From: Nocardioides sp. Root682
GTDB lineage: Bacteria; Actinomycetota; Actinomycetes; Propionibacteriales; Nocardioidaceae
Direction: 5' to 3'
NCBI RefSeq assembly: GCF_001427795.1
Contig: NZ_LMHJ01000003.1
Span: 851,106-915,105 of the forward strand
DNA length: 64,000 bases
Positions 1-8,080 of this stretch are shown one piece after another. Each line of letters opens with the position of its first letter. Position 1 is the stretch's first letter. The translations under genes and the position numbers were made by a program. The notes beneath the pieces were generated by a model that was not told where the DNA came from, ran no database searches, and worked only from the letters and a program-made list of their open reading frames with translations.

Positions 1-680
1 AGGCGCTGCTCGACGCAGGCCTGATGCACGGCGACTGCCTCACGGTGACCGGCAAGACGATGGCCGAGAACCTCGCCGAGATCAACCCGCCGGACCTCGA
101 CGACGACGTGATCCACAAGCTGGACCGTCCGATCCACGCCACCGGTGGCCTGACCATCCTCAAGGGCTCACTTGCGCCCGAGGGCGCGGTCGTGAAGACG
201 GCTGGCTTCGACGACTCGGTGTTCCGCGGCACGGCTCGTGTGTTCGACGGAGAGCGCGCTGCCCTCGACGCCCTGGCCGAGGGCAAGATCGTCGCGAACG
301 ACGTCGTGGTCATCCGCTACGAAGGCCCGAAGGGTGGACCGGGCATGCGCGAGATGCTCGCGATCACCGGCGCGATCAAGGGCGCCGGCCTCGGCAAGGA
401 CGTCCTGCTGATCACCGACGGTCGCTTCTCTGGCGGCACCACCGGGCTCTGCGTGGGCCACATCGCGCCCGAGGCCGTCGACGCCGGACCGATCGCCTTC
501 GTGCGTGACGGCGACCCGATCACGCTCGACGTCCTCAACCGGTCGCTCGAGGTCGAGATCGACGACATCGAGGCCCGCAAGGTCGGTTGGGAGCCGCGTC
601 CGCCGAAGTACACCCGGGGTGTGCTCGGCAAGTACGCCAAGGTCGTGCAGTCGGCCGCCCACGGCGCCGTCACCAGCTGA
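1..680 (+). CDS. ilvD: Dihydroxy-acid dehydratase, C-terminal part (5' end outside window)
   Basis: This is the last ~225 residues of dihydroxy-acid dehydratase, the [Fe-S] enzyme that converts 2,3-dihydroxy-isovalerate or -methylvalerate to the 2-keto acids of valine and isoleucine synthesis. The reading frame is open from the first bases and begins inside the conserved segment LMHGDCLTVTGKT. It contains the family signature FSGGTTGLCVGHIAPEA (about residues 133-149 counted from the internal Met at 24) and ends in TGA at 678-680. The N-terminal half, including the Fe-S cysteines, lies upstream. It lies on the same strand as ilvBNC but 7.5 kb upstream of it, separated by unrelated genes. The assignment is firm from the signature. 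Confidence 0.96.
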   Translation, partial: ALLDAGLMHGDCLTVTGKTMAENLAEINPPDLDDDVIHKLDRPIHATGGLTILKGSLAPEGAVVKTAGFDDSVFRGTARVFDGERAALDALAEGKIVANDVVVIRYEGPKGGPGMREMLAITGAIKGAGLGKDVLLITDGRFSGGTTGLCVGHIAPEAVDAGPIAFVRDGDPITLDVLNRSLEVEIDDIEARKVGWEPRPPKYTRGVLGKYAKVVQSAAHGAVTS

Positions 681-687
681 TCGCCCG

Positions 688-1251
688 ATGAAGGTCCACG
701 ACCAGATCGGCGACCGACTGCGTGCGTTCGTCGCGAAGCAGCAGGTGTTCTTCGTGGCGACCGCGCCGCTGTCCGGCGACGGCCACGTCAACCTGTCGCC
801 GCGGGGCATCGTGGGCACCTTCGGGTTGATCGGTGACCGCACCTTCGCCTGGCTCGACACGACCGGTAGCGGCAGCGAGACCATCGCGCACCTGCGCGAG
901 AACGGCCGGATCACCGTGATGTTCTGCGCCTTCGACGGGCCGCCGAACATCGTGCGCTTCCACGGCCGCGGGCGGGTCGTCTCTCTCTATGACGAGGAGT
1001 ACGCCGACCTGGCGGCCCGGTTCGAGGACCTGCCCGGCGCCCGCGCCGTCATCGTGGTCGACATCGAGCGGATCTCCGACTCGTGCGGCTACGGCGTCCC
1101 ACTGATGGAGTACGCCGGCCAACGCGACCTGCTGCAGCCGTACTTCGAGCGCAAGGGCGTCGAGGGCTCCGCGGAGTACCGCCGCCAGAAGAACCGGACC
1201 AGCGTCGACGGCCTGCCGGCGTACGACTTCGACCCACTCGCGGAGCAGTAG
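688..1251 (+). CDS. Pyridoxamine 5'-phosphate oxidase-like flavin/split-barrel protein
   Basis: A 187-residue protein of the PNPOx-like split beta-barrel family, which binds FMN, F420 or heme. The N-terminal half carries the recognisable barrel strands (FFVATAPLSGDGHVNLSPRG, about residues 18-37, then FAWLDTTGSGSETIAHLREN). I chose the ATG at 688, seven bases after the ilvD stop, because the frame upstream of it is only antisense/alternate-frame shadow of ilvD. It is probably co-transcribed with ilvD. The substrate cannot be read from the sequence. Members of this family include heme utilisation and general-stress proteins and F420 reductases. Confidence 0.85.
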   Translation: MKVHDQIGDRLRAFVAKQQVFFVATAPLSGDGHVNLSPRGIVGTFGLIGDRTFAWLDTTGSGSETIAHLRENGRITVMFCAFDGPPNIVRFHGRGRVVSLYDEEYADLAARFEDLPGARAVIVVDIERISDSCGYGVPLMEYAGQRDLLQPYFERKGVEGSAEYRRQKNRTSVDGLPAYDFDPLAEQ

Positions 1252-1355
1252 GCGACCGACGTCGCCAGGAGGCGACCGACATCGCGCACGTGCACGATGT
1301 TGGTCGGGTCAGAGCCGCTTGGAGCGACCAAGATCGCGCACGTGCGTGATCACGT
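1252..1355. repeat. Palindromic repeats at a convergent gene junction (probable bidirectional terminator)
   Basis: The 104-base gap between two convergent genes is almost filled by related palindromic units. The first dyad, 1276-1307, has arms CCGACATCG and CGATGTTGG around CACGTG. The second, 1332-1351, is a 20-bp near-perfect palindrome around the same CACGTG core with one G-T mismatch. Each is preceded by GCGACC. There is no U-run, so termination here would be Rho-dependent or structural. It resembles in layout the composite repeats at 28785-28900 and 60487-60582. Confidence 0.6.
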
Positions 1356-2180
1356 TCAGGCGTGCACGGGGAAGTGCGCCCGCCACGCCTCAGACATCCG
1401 TCGCGGTACGTCGGGATGGCCGCGCTCGACCAGCAGACGGTGGATCCTGGACAGGGTCTGGTCCGGTCGGGCGTAGATCCCGCGCGCAACGACGACGATG
1501 ATCCGCCAGCCGTCATCGTCGATCGCCTCCCGACGCTCGAGGTCGGACTCCCACTGGTCGACTCGGTCGACGTGCTGGCGGCCGTCGTACTCAACAACGA
1601 GGCGGACCTCCGGCCAGCTGAGGTCGTACTTGCGCCGCGCCATCGTCAGCGGATCGCCCACGGTGAGGTTGACCTGCGGCTCGGGGAGGCCGGCCAGGAC
1701 GATGAGCATGCGCAGCCTCGTCTCCATCGGCGAGTCCACCCGCGAACGAACGAACGCGAGCGCAGCCCGGGCCTGTGCGGCGCCGGGACCGGATGCGTCG
1801 GCACAGTGTCGACGTAGCTCGTCGAGCCCGATCATGCGCCGGACCATGGCGTCGCCGACGACGACCAGATCGACGAGCGGGAGCTTCTGGGCGAGCTCGA
1901 CGAAGGTCTCGGGGAGGGCGGACACCCGGATCCCGTCGACGACGACCGAGCGCCCGTCGGGGTCGACGTGACACCGGACGCCGGCGCGAGACCGGCGCTC
2001 CGCGGCGGTGGGAACGGTGACGTGCTCGTCCGGATCGATCGGCACCGGCAGCCGCCATGCCCGAGCGGCAGTGCTGTGGCTTCCGCGAGCCGCGTCGCCG
2101 AACGGAAGGAGCGCCGCCCGGGCGAGCAGAGCCCGGACGAGGATGTGCCAGATCGTCGGACGTCGTGGTTGCTCATCCAC
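1356..2180 (-). CDS. DUF559-type protein with a restriction-endonuclease-like C-terminal domain
   Basis: A 274-residue protein of the actinobacterial DUF559/Vsr-like endonuclease-fold group. The C-terminal half shows the PD-(D/E)XK-like core: a conserved glutamate in SPMETRLRMLIVLAGLPEP, then YDLSWPEVRLVVEYDGRQH with the Asp and the E-x-D pattern (about residues 186-210). The N-terminal half has the usual SHSTAARAWRLPVP region and a helical segment. Homologues usually carry about 40 more residues with a winged-helix-like start. Here the GTG at 2180 lies only 20 bases from the divergent GNAT gene, so the N-terminus looks shortened. The role is unknown. Proteins of this type are often treated as orphan nucleases or AbiEi-like antitoxin relatives. 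Confidence 0.75.
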   Translation of the reverse strand: MDEQPRRPTIWHILVRALLARAALLPFGDAARGSHSTAARAWRLPVPIDPDEHVTVPTAAERRSRAGVRCHVDPDGRSVVVDGIRVSALPETFVELAQKLPLVDLVVVGDAMVRRMIGLDELRRHCADASGPGAAQARAALAFVRSRVDSPMETRLRMLIVLAGLPEPQVNLTVGDPLTMARRKYDLSWPEVRLVVEYDGRQHVDRVDQWESDLERREAIDDDGWRIIVVVARGIYARPDQTLSRIHRLLVERGHPDVPRRMSEAWRAHFPVHA

Positions 2181-2200
2181 AGACCACTAGGGTCGGCAGG

Positions 2201-2914
2201 GTGCCTGACGTCAACGAGTACGGCCAGCAGGTCGGGGCCGTCGTACCCGACTGGGAGCCGAGGCCGTTCCCCGAGCCCGTCTCCCTGCCGGGCCGTTACG
2301 TGTCTGTCGAACCGCTGACCTCGGCGCGGTACGCCGACCTGTTCGCCTCGACCTGCGGCCCCGACGACGGCGCTCTGTGGACCTACCGTCCCGTGCCGCG
2401 GCCGACGTCCCTGGCGTCCTTGTGGATGCACCTGGCCGGACTGCTGGAGACTCCCGACTGGGTGACCTACGCGCTGATCCCGCTCGAGGGTCCGGGCGCC
2501 GGCAAGGCGGCCGGCATCGCGTCGTACATGCGCATCGAACCGCGCAACGGGCAGGTCGAGATTGCGGGCGTGCTCTTCGGGTCCGCTCTCCAGCGCACCC
2601 GCGCCGCGACCGAGTCGATCCACCTGCTGATGAAGCACGCCTTCGACGACCTCGGTTACCGCCGGTTCGAGTGGAAGTGCGACAGCCTGAACGAGCCGTC
2701 GCGGCGAGCCGCGCATCGTCTGGGTTTCGTCGAGGAGGGGCGCTTCCGCAACCACATGGTGACCCAGGGCAGGAACCGCGACACCGACTGGTTCTCGGTC
2801 ATCGACAGTGAGTGGCCGACCGTCCGGGCGGCGCACGAGCAGTGGCTGGACCAGGACAACTTCGATGCCGACGGGCTCCAGCGACGAGCACTTGGAGATT
2901 TCTTCGGCGATTGA
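2201..2914 (+). CDS. GNAT-family N-acetyltransferase (RimJ/RimL-like)
   Basis: A 237-residue acetyltransferase of the RimJ/RimL type. The fold is visible as an N-terminal strand-helix block (SLPGRYVSVEPLTSARY), a central GIASYMRIEPRNGQVEIAGV strand pair and the acetyl-CoA pyrophosphate loop region around LQRTRAATESIHLLMKHAF. It closes with CDSLNEPSRRAAHRLGFVEEG, where the usual N-x-x-S-x-x-x-x-x-x-x-G-F pattern of RimL-like enzymes is clear. I chose the GTG at 2201, because a TAGGGT-like -10 sits a few bases upstream and the longer frame runs antisense through the DUF559 gene. It is divergent from that gene. The substrate is unknown. Confidence 0.85.
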   Translation: MPDVNEYGQQVGAVVPDWEPRPFPEPVSLPGRYVSVEPLTSARYADLFASTCGPDDGALWTYRPVPRPTSLASLWMHLAGLLETPDWVTYALIPLEGPGAGKAAGIASYMRIEPRNGQVEIAGVLFGSALQRTRAATESIHLLMKHAFDDLGYRRFEWKCDSLNEPSRRAAHRLGFVEEGRFRNHMVTQGRNRDTDWFSVIDSEWPTVRAAHEQWLDQDNFDADGLQRRALGDFFGD

Positions 2915-3000
2915 CGTCGAAGCTGTCGAATCCCGGTTCCGTGTTCGTGGAGAGGGTGAGAGGCGGTCACCGGACCGCCACCACCTGAAGGGAAACGGCA

Positions 3001-3486
3001 ATGTCTGCCATCACCACCAGCACGACCAGCACGACCCCCGCCACCACTCTCAGCACGGCCAGCACCGCCCGCACCCGTCGCGTGCCGGTCGGCTTCCACG
3101 CCTTCGGCGTCGCGTTCGTCGGCGCCGTCGTCACCGGCGCCTTCGAAGCGCTCACCCGCGCCGTGGGTGTGCCCTACGAGTTCGCGCTCCCCGGCGCCGA
3201 GCCGGCCACCATGCCTGTCACCGGGCTGTTCTTCGCAGTCCTCGAATTCGGCGTGGTCGGCGCGATCATGGCTGCCTGCTTCGCACGCTGGGCCCGGCAG
3301 CCGCGTTCGACATGGCGCCGCACCACCGTCACGTTGACCGCGATCTCGGTGGTTCCGTCGCTGGTCGCGGCGTCGAACACCTACGCCACCAACGTCGCGC
3401 TGGCCGTGAGCCACGTGATCGCGGCCGTCGTGATCATCCCGCTGGTCGCACGGCGCCTGTCCGAGACGAACCCGCGCCGCGCGTGA
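3001..3486 (+). CDS. Four-helix membrane protein, DUF6069-like
   Basis: A 161-residue integral membrane protein. After a Thr/Ser-rich N-terminal tail of about 25 residues come four hydrophobic segments near residues 28-50, 72-95, 112-128 and 133-152, the layout of DUF6069 family proteins. The last helix ends in a basic tail (ARRLSETNPRRA). A purine-rich ribosome site, GAAGGGAAAC, precedes the ATG. The gene is followed after 32 bases by a VOC-family gene on the same strand. No function is known for the family. Confidence 0.72.
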   Translation: MSAITTSTTSTTPATTLSTASTARTRRVPVGFHAFGVAFVGAVVTGAFEALTRAVGVPYEFALPGAEPATMPVTGLFFAVLEFGVVGAIMAACFARWARQPRSTWRRTTVTLTAISVVPSLVAASNTYATNVALAVSHVIAAVVIIPLVARRLSETNPRRA

Positions 3487-3518
3487 CCGATGTCGGTGCA
3501 GGGTGGTGGAGTGGATCC

Positions 3519-3935
3519 ATGGACCAGCGCATCAGCTTCATCACCCTCGCCGTCGCCGACCTGGACGCCACCCGCCGCTTCTACCGCGACGGACTGGGCT
3601 GGACGCCGGAGATCGACGTGCCGGGCGAAGTGCTCATGTTCCGCGCCGGCGAACGGCTCGTCCTGTCGCTCTGGGACCGCGCGTCGTGCGAAGCCGAGGT
3701 CGGCACCCTGATGAGCGGGCCGGGCATCGCGCCGCTGACGATCTCGCACAACATGCCCACACCAGCAGGGGTCGACGAGGTCCTCGAGGCGGCGAAGGTC
3801 GCCGGGGCGCCGCACGTCCAGCCCGGGGTGCAGCGCGACTGGGGCGGCTACAGCGGCTACTTCTCGGACCCCGACGGGTTCCGCTGGGAGGTCGCCTTCA
3901 ACCCGAGCCCGATCGGCGAGCTGGTGTTGCCGTGA
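3519..3935 (+). CDS. VOC-family protein (glyoxalase/bleomycin-resistance fold)
   Basis: A 138-residue single vicinal-oxygen-chelate unit. Both beta-alpha-beta-beta-beta modules are visible: ISFITLAVADLDATRRFYRD at the start, and the closing module with the typical GYFSDPDGFRWEVAFNP. Metal ligands of true glyoxalases are only partly present (the terminal Glu of WEV is there, the first His is replaced by T/A), so an enzymatic role is not assured. ATG 3519 lies inside GTGGATCCATGG and is the first in-frame start before the conserved strand. The gene ends four bases from the convergent SGNH gene. Confidence 0.85.
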   Translation: MDQRISFITLAVADLDATRRFYRDGLGWTPEIDVPGEVLMFRAGERLVLSLWDRASCEAEVGTLMSGPGIAPLTISHNMPTPAGVDEVLEAAKVAGAPHVQPGVQRDWGGYSGYFSDPDGFRWEVAFNPSPIGELVLP

Positions 3936-3939
3936 GTGG

Positions 3940-4926
3940 CTAGCGTTCGATCTGCTGCAGGACCGACCGCGCCTGGGAGCGGGCGCCTGCTGCGTTCGGG
4001 TGGGCGGGTACGGCGACGGCGAGGTCGTTGAGCGAGATGACGCCGAGCCCCTCGACGTACCGGGTCAGCGGACCCGTGCAGACGTGGTGACCGGTGCTCA
4101 ACGGGTGGGTGTCCACCAGCTCCGCACCGCCTCGTCGGGCGGCCTCCGCCAGCATCGCGTTGAGCTTGACGAAGACCGAGTTCAGGTAGGCCATGTCGGT
4201 GTTGGTGATCGGCACGATCGGCCAGCAGCCCCGGACGGGGATGGCGTCGAGGTAGTTGACGAGCAGCACCCGGGCCCGGGGTGACCGTCGCTTGATCTCC
4301 TTGAGTGCGGCGACCACCTTGTCCTCGGTGGCGGCGACGTTCTCCGCGAGCCGGTCGATGCCGCCGGCCGTGAACCGCTCCTTGCACCCACCCAGCGGCA
4401 GGGACGTCTCGTCGATCAGCGGGAGGACGTCGGGGAAGGGCAGCACCGGGGTCGGGATGCTGATCGGCGACGCCGAGATGCAGGAGGTCGCACCGGAGGC
4501 CCCCTCTGCGTCGTTGCCGCCGATCCCGACGGTCACGAGGTCGGTGGTCGGGGTCAGGCGGTCGAACTGTGGCGGGTTGGTGCCGCCGAGGGGTAGCCCG
4601 GCCTGCGGATGGGCGAAGTGCTCGGTGGTTGCCGAGCCACACGTCGCGTCCCGGAACACCGGGATCGCCAGAGCTCGAGCCACCAGCTTCGGATAGTTCG
4701 TGTGCGACTGGAAGCAGTCCACCGGCGCGTGCCGCGCGTCGGGCACGCCGTACCGGTCGAAGAGCACGACGTCGGCCGACCACGAGTCGCCGAGGGCGAC
4801 GTACTCCTGGTAGCGCGGGGTGACGGCCGCGTGCGCGACCGGCGATGCCCCCGACGTGACGAGCGGGACGGCCGCCAGCCCGAGCAGCAGGGTGAGCAGG
4901 GCAGGCAGGGTGGTCCGACGGTGCAT
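3940..4926 (-). CDS. Secreted SGNH/GDSL hydrolase
   Basis: A 328-residue exported esterase/lipase of the SGNH superfamily. A signal peptide occupies about residues 1-33 (RR, then a hydrophobic Leu/Ala stretch, ending near ASPVAHAA). The catalytic blocks follow: GDSWSAD (nucleophile Ser), GIGGND (oxyanion Gly/Asn) and PAHPNAAG with the catalytic His. The residue three before this His is Val, not Asp, so the enzyme may use a Ser-His dyad as described for some Streptomyces esterases. Six cysteines suggest disulphides. The start at 4926 was chosen because the signal peptide begins there. Confidence 0.9.
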   Translation of the reverse strand: MHRRTTLPALLTLLLGLAAVPLVTSGASPVAHAAVTPRYQEYVALGDSWSADVVLFDRYGVPDARHAPVDCFQSHTNYPKLVARALAIPVFRDATCGSATTEHFAHPQAGLPLGGTNPPQFDRLTPTTDLVTVGIGGNDAEGASGATSCISASPISIPTPVLPFPDVLPLIDETSLPLGGCKERFTAGGIDRLAENVAATEDKVVAALKEIKRRSPRARVLLVNYLDAIPVRGCWPIVPITNTDMAYLNSVFVKLNAMLAEAARRGGAELVDTHPLSTGHHVCTGPLTRYVEGLGVISLNDLAVAVPAHPNAAGARSQARSVLQQIER

Positions 4927-4984
4927 GCCGGTCCAACGAGCGAAGGTGACGGCCGTCACACAGGAGGTACGGCGTCCCGGCCGG

Positions 4985-5857
4985 TCACCCGACGAGAGCG
5001 CCCATCTGGCGCACGGCCTCCAGGAGCGGGGCCAGCACGGGTGAGGGGTCGTCCGCGCGGTGCACCGTCGTGAGGTCGCGATGGATGGGCGGGTCGAAGC
5101 TGCGCGCCACGACCCCGGGCGCGGGAACGCGGGCCGCCTCCGCGCTGTGCCAGATGCAGGAGGCGAGTCCCGCCGCCACGGCGGCCAGCCAGACGTTGCG
5201 CTCATCGGTCTCGACCGCGACCTCGGGCGCCACCCCGCAGCGGTCGAAGAACGCGTCCAGCGCGGCGCGTCGTCTGCTGCCTGCGGTCGGGAGGACGAGC
5301 GGGAGACCTGCGAGGTCGCTCACCCGCACGCGGTCCGGCAGCGCGAGTGCGGCGGGGGAGAAGAGCCGTACCTCGGCGCGACCGATGGACACCTGCACCA
5401 GGTCGGACTCCACGGCGCTGTCGCAGATCCCGAGGTCGGCGGTCCCGGCAGCGACGAGGTCGACGACCTCTGCGGAGCTGGCGCAGCCGACCAGGCGAGA
5501 AGGTACGGCGACACCGTGGCCGCGCAGGGCGGCGAGGATCGGCACCGCGAGCGCCGCCTGCAGCGTCGGCGACGCGGCGATGACCAGCGGGGCGCCTGAA
5601 CCGGTCGCGCTGGCCACCGACTGCAGTGCGTCGATGCTGGTCAGCACTCCGCGGGCGCGGCGCACGAGCTCGGCACCTTCGGGGCTCAGTGCCACGCCGC
5701 GTCCGGACCGCTCGAAGATCGTGATGCCGAGCTCGCGCTCGAGCTGGCGCACCGCGCGGCTCAGGGCCGGTTGCGCCACGAAGACGGCCGCGGCCGCGGC
5801 GGTCATGCTCCCGTGGTCGACCGTCGCGACGACGTACCGCAACTGCTGGATGTTCAT
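4985..5857 (-). CDS. LysR-family transcriptional regulator
   Basis: A 290-residue LysR regulator: winged helix-turn-helix at residues 1-60 (MNIQQLRYVVATVDHGSM, then PALSRAVRQLERELGITIFER) followed by the two-subdomain effector-binding region (PLVIAASPTLQAALAVPIL onward). The ATG at 5857 is preceded by AGAGAGGA, a good ribosome site, and gives the canonical LysR start; the frame extends seven codons further upstream without a better one. It is divergent from the SurE-like gene, with a 131-base shared control region. LysR proteins usually control the divergent neighbour, but the effector cannot be predicted. Confidence 0.92.
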   Translation of the reverse strand: MNIQQLRYVVATVDHGSMTAAAAAVFVAQPALSRAVRQLERELGITIFERSGRGVALSPEGAELVRRARGVLTSIDALQSVASATGSGAPLVIAASPTLQAALAVPILAALRGHGVAVPSRLVGCASSAEVVDLVAAGTADLGICDSAVESDLVQVSIGRAEVRLFSPAALALPDRVRVSDLAGLPLVLPTAGSRRRAALDAFFDRCGVAPEVAVETDERNVWLAAVAAGLASCIWHSAEAARVPAPGVVARSFDPPIHRDLTTVHRADDPSPVLAPLLEAVRQMGALVG

Positions 5858-5945
5858 CGCGTGTCCTCTCTGGCTCATCGGTGCGCTCCATCGGTGCGCT
5901 CATGCCGAACGGGTCTTGGACGCCCGACCGTGTCGTCTCCGAATG

Positions 5946-5959
5946 TAGAACCTGTTCCA
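5946..5959. promoter_or_regulatory. KstR-like TetR operator motif
   Basis: TAGAACCTGTTCCA fits the T-nn-AAC-nn-GTT-nn-A pattern recognised by KstR-type TetR regulators of lipid/sterol catabolism in actinobacteria. It lies in the divergent region between the LysR gene and the SurE-like gene, 30 bases before the latter. There are no lipid catabolism genes beside it, so the match could be chance or another TetR's site. Confidence 0.35.
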
Positions 5960-5988
5960 CTCGGGCACACCCCCATCGAGGAGTAGCA

Positions 5989-7050
5989 ATGCGTTCTGTT
6001 CCCGCCATCAGCACCGTCCCCCTCGCCTCGCGCCTCGCAGCCGTCGGCCTGGCCCTCGCTGCGGCGCTCGCCGGCTCGGTCGCGTCCGCGCCGGTGACCG
6101 GCGCCGTACCGGCCGAGGCCGTGGCCGCGCCGGCCCTCGCGGGCCTGAAGGTCGTGCTGACCAACGACGACAGTGCCCGCGGTCTCGACGCCGGGTACGG
6201 CACCGACGGCAAGGGCCTCTACGAGCTGCGTCGGGCGTTGTGCAACGCCGGTGCGGACGTCCTCGTCGTCGCTCCCTGGGCCCAGCAGAGCGGCGCCGGC
6301 GCCCGGATGACGTCGCCGGGCTTCTCGCCGATCGCCATGACGGTCCAGGCGGTCACCCCGCCGGCGGCGTACGCCGGTGACTGCGGTGCTGCTTCGACGG
6401 GTGGTGCGGTGTTCGGCGTGTGCGTCGCGGTGGCGCCGTGCACCTCGACGTCGCCGTCGGCATCCCCGGCCGACGCCGTGAACGTCGCGCTCAGCCGGTT
6501 CGCTGCCAACTACTGGTCCGACGGTCCCGACGTGGTGCTGTCGGGCACGAACTTCGGGCAGAACGTCGGTCCGACGCTCAACCACTCCGGCACCGTGGGC
6601 GCGATCGTCACCGCCCATGAGTACGGCGTCCCCGCGGTCGCCTTCAGTGCCGAGGTGCCGCGGGACCTGGCCCAGATCCCGAACGTGCAGTTCACCGCGA
6701 CGGCGAGCTTCGCGGTCCGCCTGCTCGGATCCCTGGTCAAGTGGGGCGCCCTCAAGGACGACCTGGTCCTCAACGTCAACCACCCGTTCGTCGGAGCCGG
6801 CGAGACCATCGGTCGTGCGGTCAAGACCGACGTCGGGTACGGCAGTGACCTCGGCCTGAGCTTCATCGACGACGTGCCGGCCACGGGCGGCACCTATCGG
6901 CTGACCGTGGGGGCGCCGGTGCCGGAGACACGGCGCAACGCCGACACCACCGCGCTGGCCCGCAACGACATCCCGATCACCGCGCTCGACGGTGACTGGG
7001 GCCGGTCGATGCCGATCCAGGTCGCCCTGCTCATCGCCTCACTCCGCTGA
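5989..7050 (+). CDS. Exported SurE-like 5'/3'-nucleotidase
   Basis: A 353-residue SurE-family phosphatase with an N-terminal export signal (hydrophobic stretch about residues 11-40, Ala/Val-rich, then APVTGAVPAEA). The SurE active site is complete: LTNDDS with the two metal-binding Asp, the Ser/Asn loop LSGTNFGQNVGPTLNHSGTVGAI, and the metal-binding Asn. SurE of other bacteria is cytoplasmic and acts on nucleotides and polyphosphate. Here a secreted phosphate-scavenging role is more likely. ATG 5989 has CGAGGAG upstream. A cysteine-bearing insert (about residues 125-160) separates the core strands. Confidence 0.87.
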   Translation: MRSVPAISTVPLASRLAAVGLALAAALAGSVASAPVTGAVPAEAVAAPALAGLKVVLTNDDSARGLDAGYGTDGKGLYELRRALCNAGADVLVVAPWAQQSGAGARMTSPGFSPIAMTVQAVTPPAAYAGDCGAASTGGAVFGVCVAVAPCTSTSPSASPADAVNVALSRFAANYWSDGPDVVLSGTNFGQNVGPTLNHSGTVGAIVTAHEYGVPAVAFSAEVPRDLAQIPNVQFTATASFAVRLLGSLVKWGALKDDLVLNVNHPFVGAGETIGRAVKTDVGYGSDLGLSFIDDVPATGGTYRLTVGAPVPETRRNADTTALARNDIPITALDGDWGRSMPIQVALLIASLR

Positions 7051-7081
7051 CGCAGCGCCCGTCCGGTGACACGATGGGTCC

Positions 7082-7963
7082 GTGACCCACGCGTTGCCGG
7101 ACGGGCAGTCGGATTCCTCGGGCGGCGAGATGCTGGCGGCTGTGGTCGTGGATCTCGGCCGGACGATCACCGACCGGCGTGGCCCGGCCCTGTCGGACGA
7201 GCCGGACGCGGTGCACCAGCTCCGCACCTCGATCCGGCGGATGCGCAACCTGCTCGCCGCCTTCGCCAGCTGCTTCGAGCCGGAGCCGGCGGAGAAGTTC
7301 GCCGTCGTGCTCGCGGCCTACGGCGGACTGCTGGGGGAGTGCCGCGACCTCGAGGTCCGCGCCGCTGACGCCCTTGCCGTCCTCGCCGACACGGGGCTGG
7401 AGGCCGCTCTGCACGGGAGCGTGGTCGCTCCGCTGCTGGCCGACCACGACCGGGCCCATGCCGCGCTCGTCGCCTGGCACGGCGCCGGCGCTGCGCAGAG
7501 CCTCGACGCGCTGCTCACCCACTGGTCGGCCGCCCCGCCGCTGACCCGTCGTGCCGATCTCCCGGCTGTCGACGTCGGCGCGAAGGCCGTACGACGCCAG
7601 GTCCGACGGGTGCTCGACCGGGCCGACCGGCGGGCAGGCGCGGACGCCGAGAAGATCGAGGAGGCCGTGCACGCCCTGCGCCGCGCGGCCCGGCGCCTGC
7701 GGCACACGGCCGACGCCGTCGAAGAAGTCGATGGTCTCGAGGGGGCGGCCCGCGTCGGCGACCTCGGCCAGCGCATCCAGGGCCTGCTGGGCGATCACCG
7801 CGACGCGGTGCTGCTGGCCGATCACGTGCGCGGGTGCGCTGCGGACGAGGCCGACCGGACGTCGTACGACCGGGTGATCGGGCGCGCGGAGGCCCTCGCT
7901 GACGAGGCGATGGCCGGCCTCCCGCCTGCCTTGTCGGACCTCCGGGCGGTGGCCGTTCCGTGA
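7082..7963 (+). CDS. CHAD-domain protein
   Basis: A 293-residue protein with a CHAD domain, the alpha-helical, histidine-bearing domain that binds inorganic polyphosphate and often sits beside CYTH/polyphosphate enzymes. The signature is in VHQLRTSIRRMRNLLAAF (about residues 43-60) and a second repeat EAVHALRRAARRLRHTADA (about 197-215). No CYTH domain is fused. The GTG start has a CACGAT -10-like hexamer seven bases upstream, so the mRNA is probably leaderless. Its position next to a secreted SurE-like phosphatase hints at phosphate metabolism, but this is inference. Confidence 0.85.
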   Translation: MTHALPDGQSDSSGGEMLAAVVVDLGRTITDRRGPALSDEPDAVHQLRTSIRRMRNLLAAFASCFEPEPAEKFAVVLAAYGGLLGECRDLEVRAADALAVLADTGLEAALHGSVVAPLLADHDRAHAALVAWHGAGAAQSLDALLTHWSAAPPLTRRADLPAVDVGAKAVRRQVRRVLDRADRRAGADAEKIEEAVHALRRAARRLRHTADAVEEVDGLEGAARVGDLGQRIQGLLGDHRDAVLLADHVRGCAADEADRTSYDRVIGRAEALADEAMAGLPPALSDLRAVAVP

Positions 7964-8002
7964 GATGAGAGTATTGCATCGTGAGACGAGGGGGCACCCT
8001 CA

Positions 8003-8032
8003 TTCGACGGTGGATCGGCGACGGCGTACGGT
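8003..8032 (+). promoter_or_regulatory. Probable promoter of the ilvBNC leader
   Basis: A -35-like TTCGAC (8003-8008) and a -10-like TACGGT (8027-8032) are separated by 18 bases. Transcription would begin close to 8039, which is the A of the leader-peptide ATG, so the leader transcript would be leaderless. Confidence 0.5.
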
Positions 8033-8038
8033 GGGCGC

Positions 8039-8080
8039 ATGCATGAAAAGCTTCTCGTACGCACCGGACGCGCCGCCTGA
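8039..8080 (+). CDS. ilvB leader peptide (MHEKLLVRTGRAA)
   Basis: A 13-codon reading frame upstream of the attenuator of ilvB. Its codons 5-7 are Leu-Leu-Val, and the overall form (start, basic residue, Leu/Val run, basic tail) matches leader peptides known in front of actinobacterial ilvB. The ribosome would stall here when charged branched-chain tRNAs are short. Translation continues to the TGA at 8078-8080, inside the first hairpin. Confidence 0.72.
   Translation: MHEKLLVRTGRAA

Noticed and set aside
3490..3711. Short alternate-frame ORFs over the VOC gene
   Set aside because: They are out-of-frame shadows; the VOC frame has the conserved strands and family pattern.
5858..5988. The LysR/SurE gap searched for a riboswitch
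   Set aside because: Only 131 bases, no conserved riboswitch core or long stems; the one notable signal is the 14-base operator-like motif.
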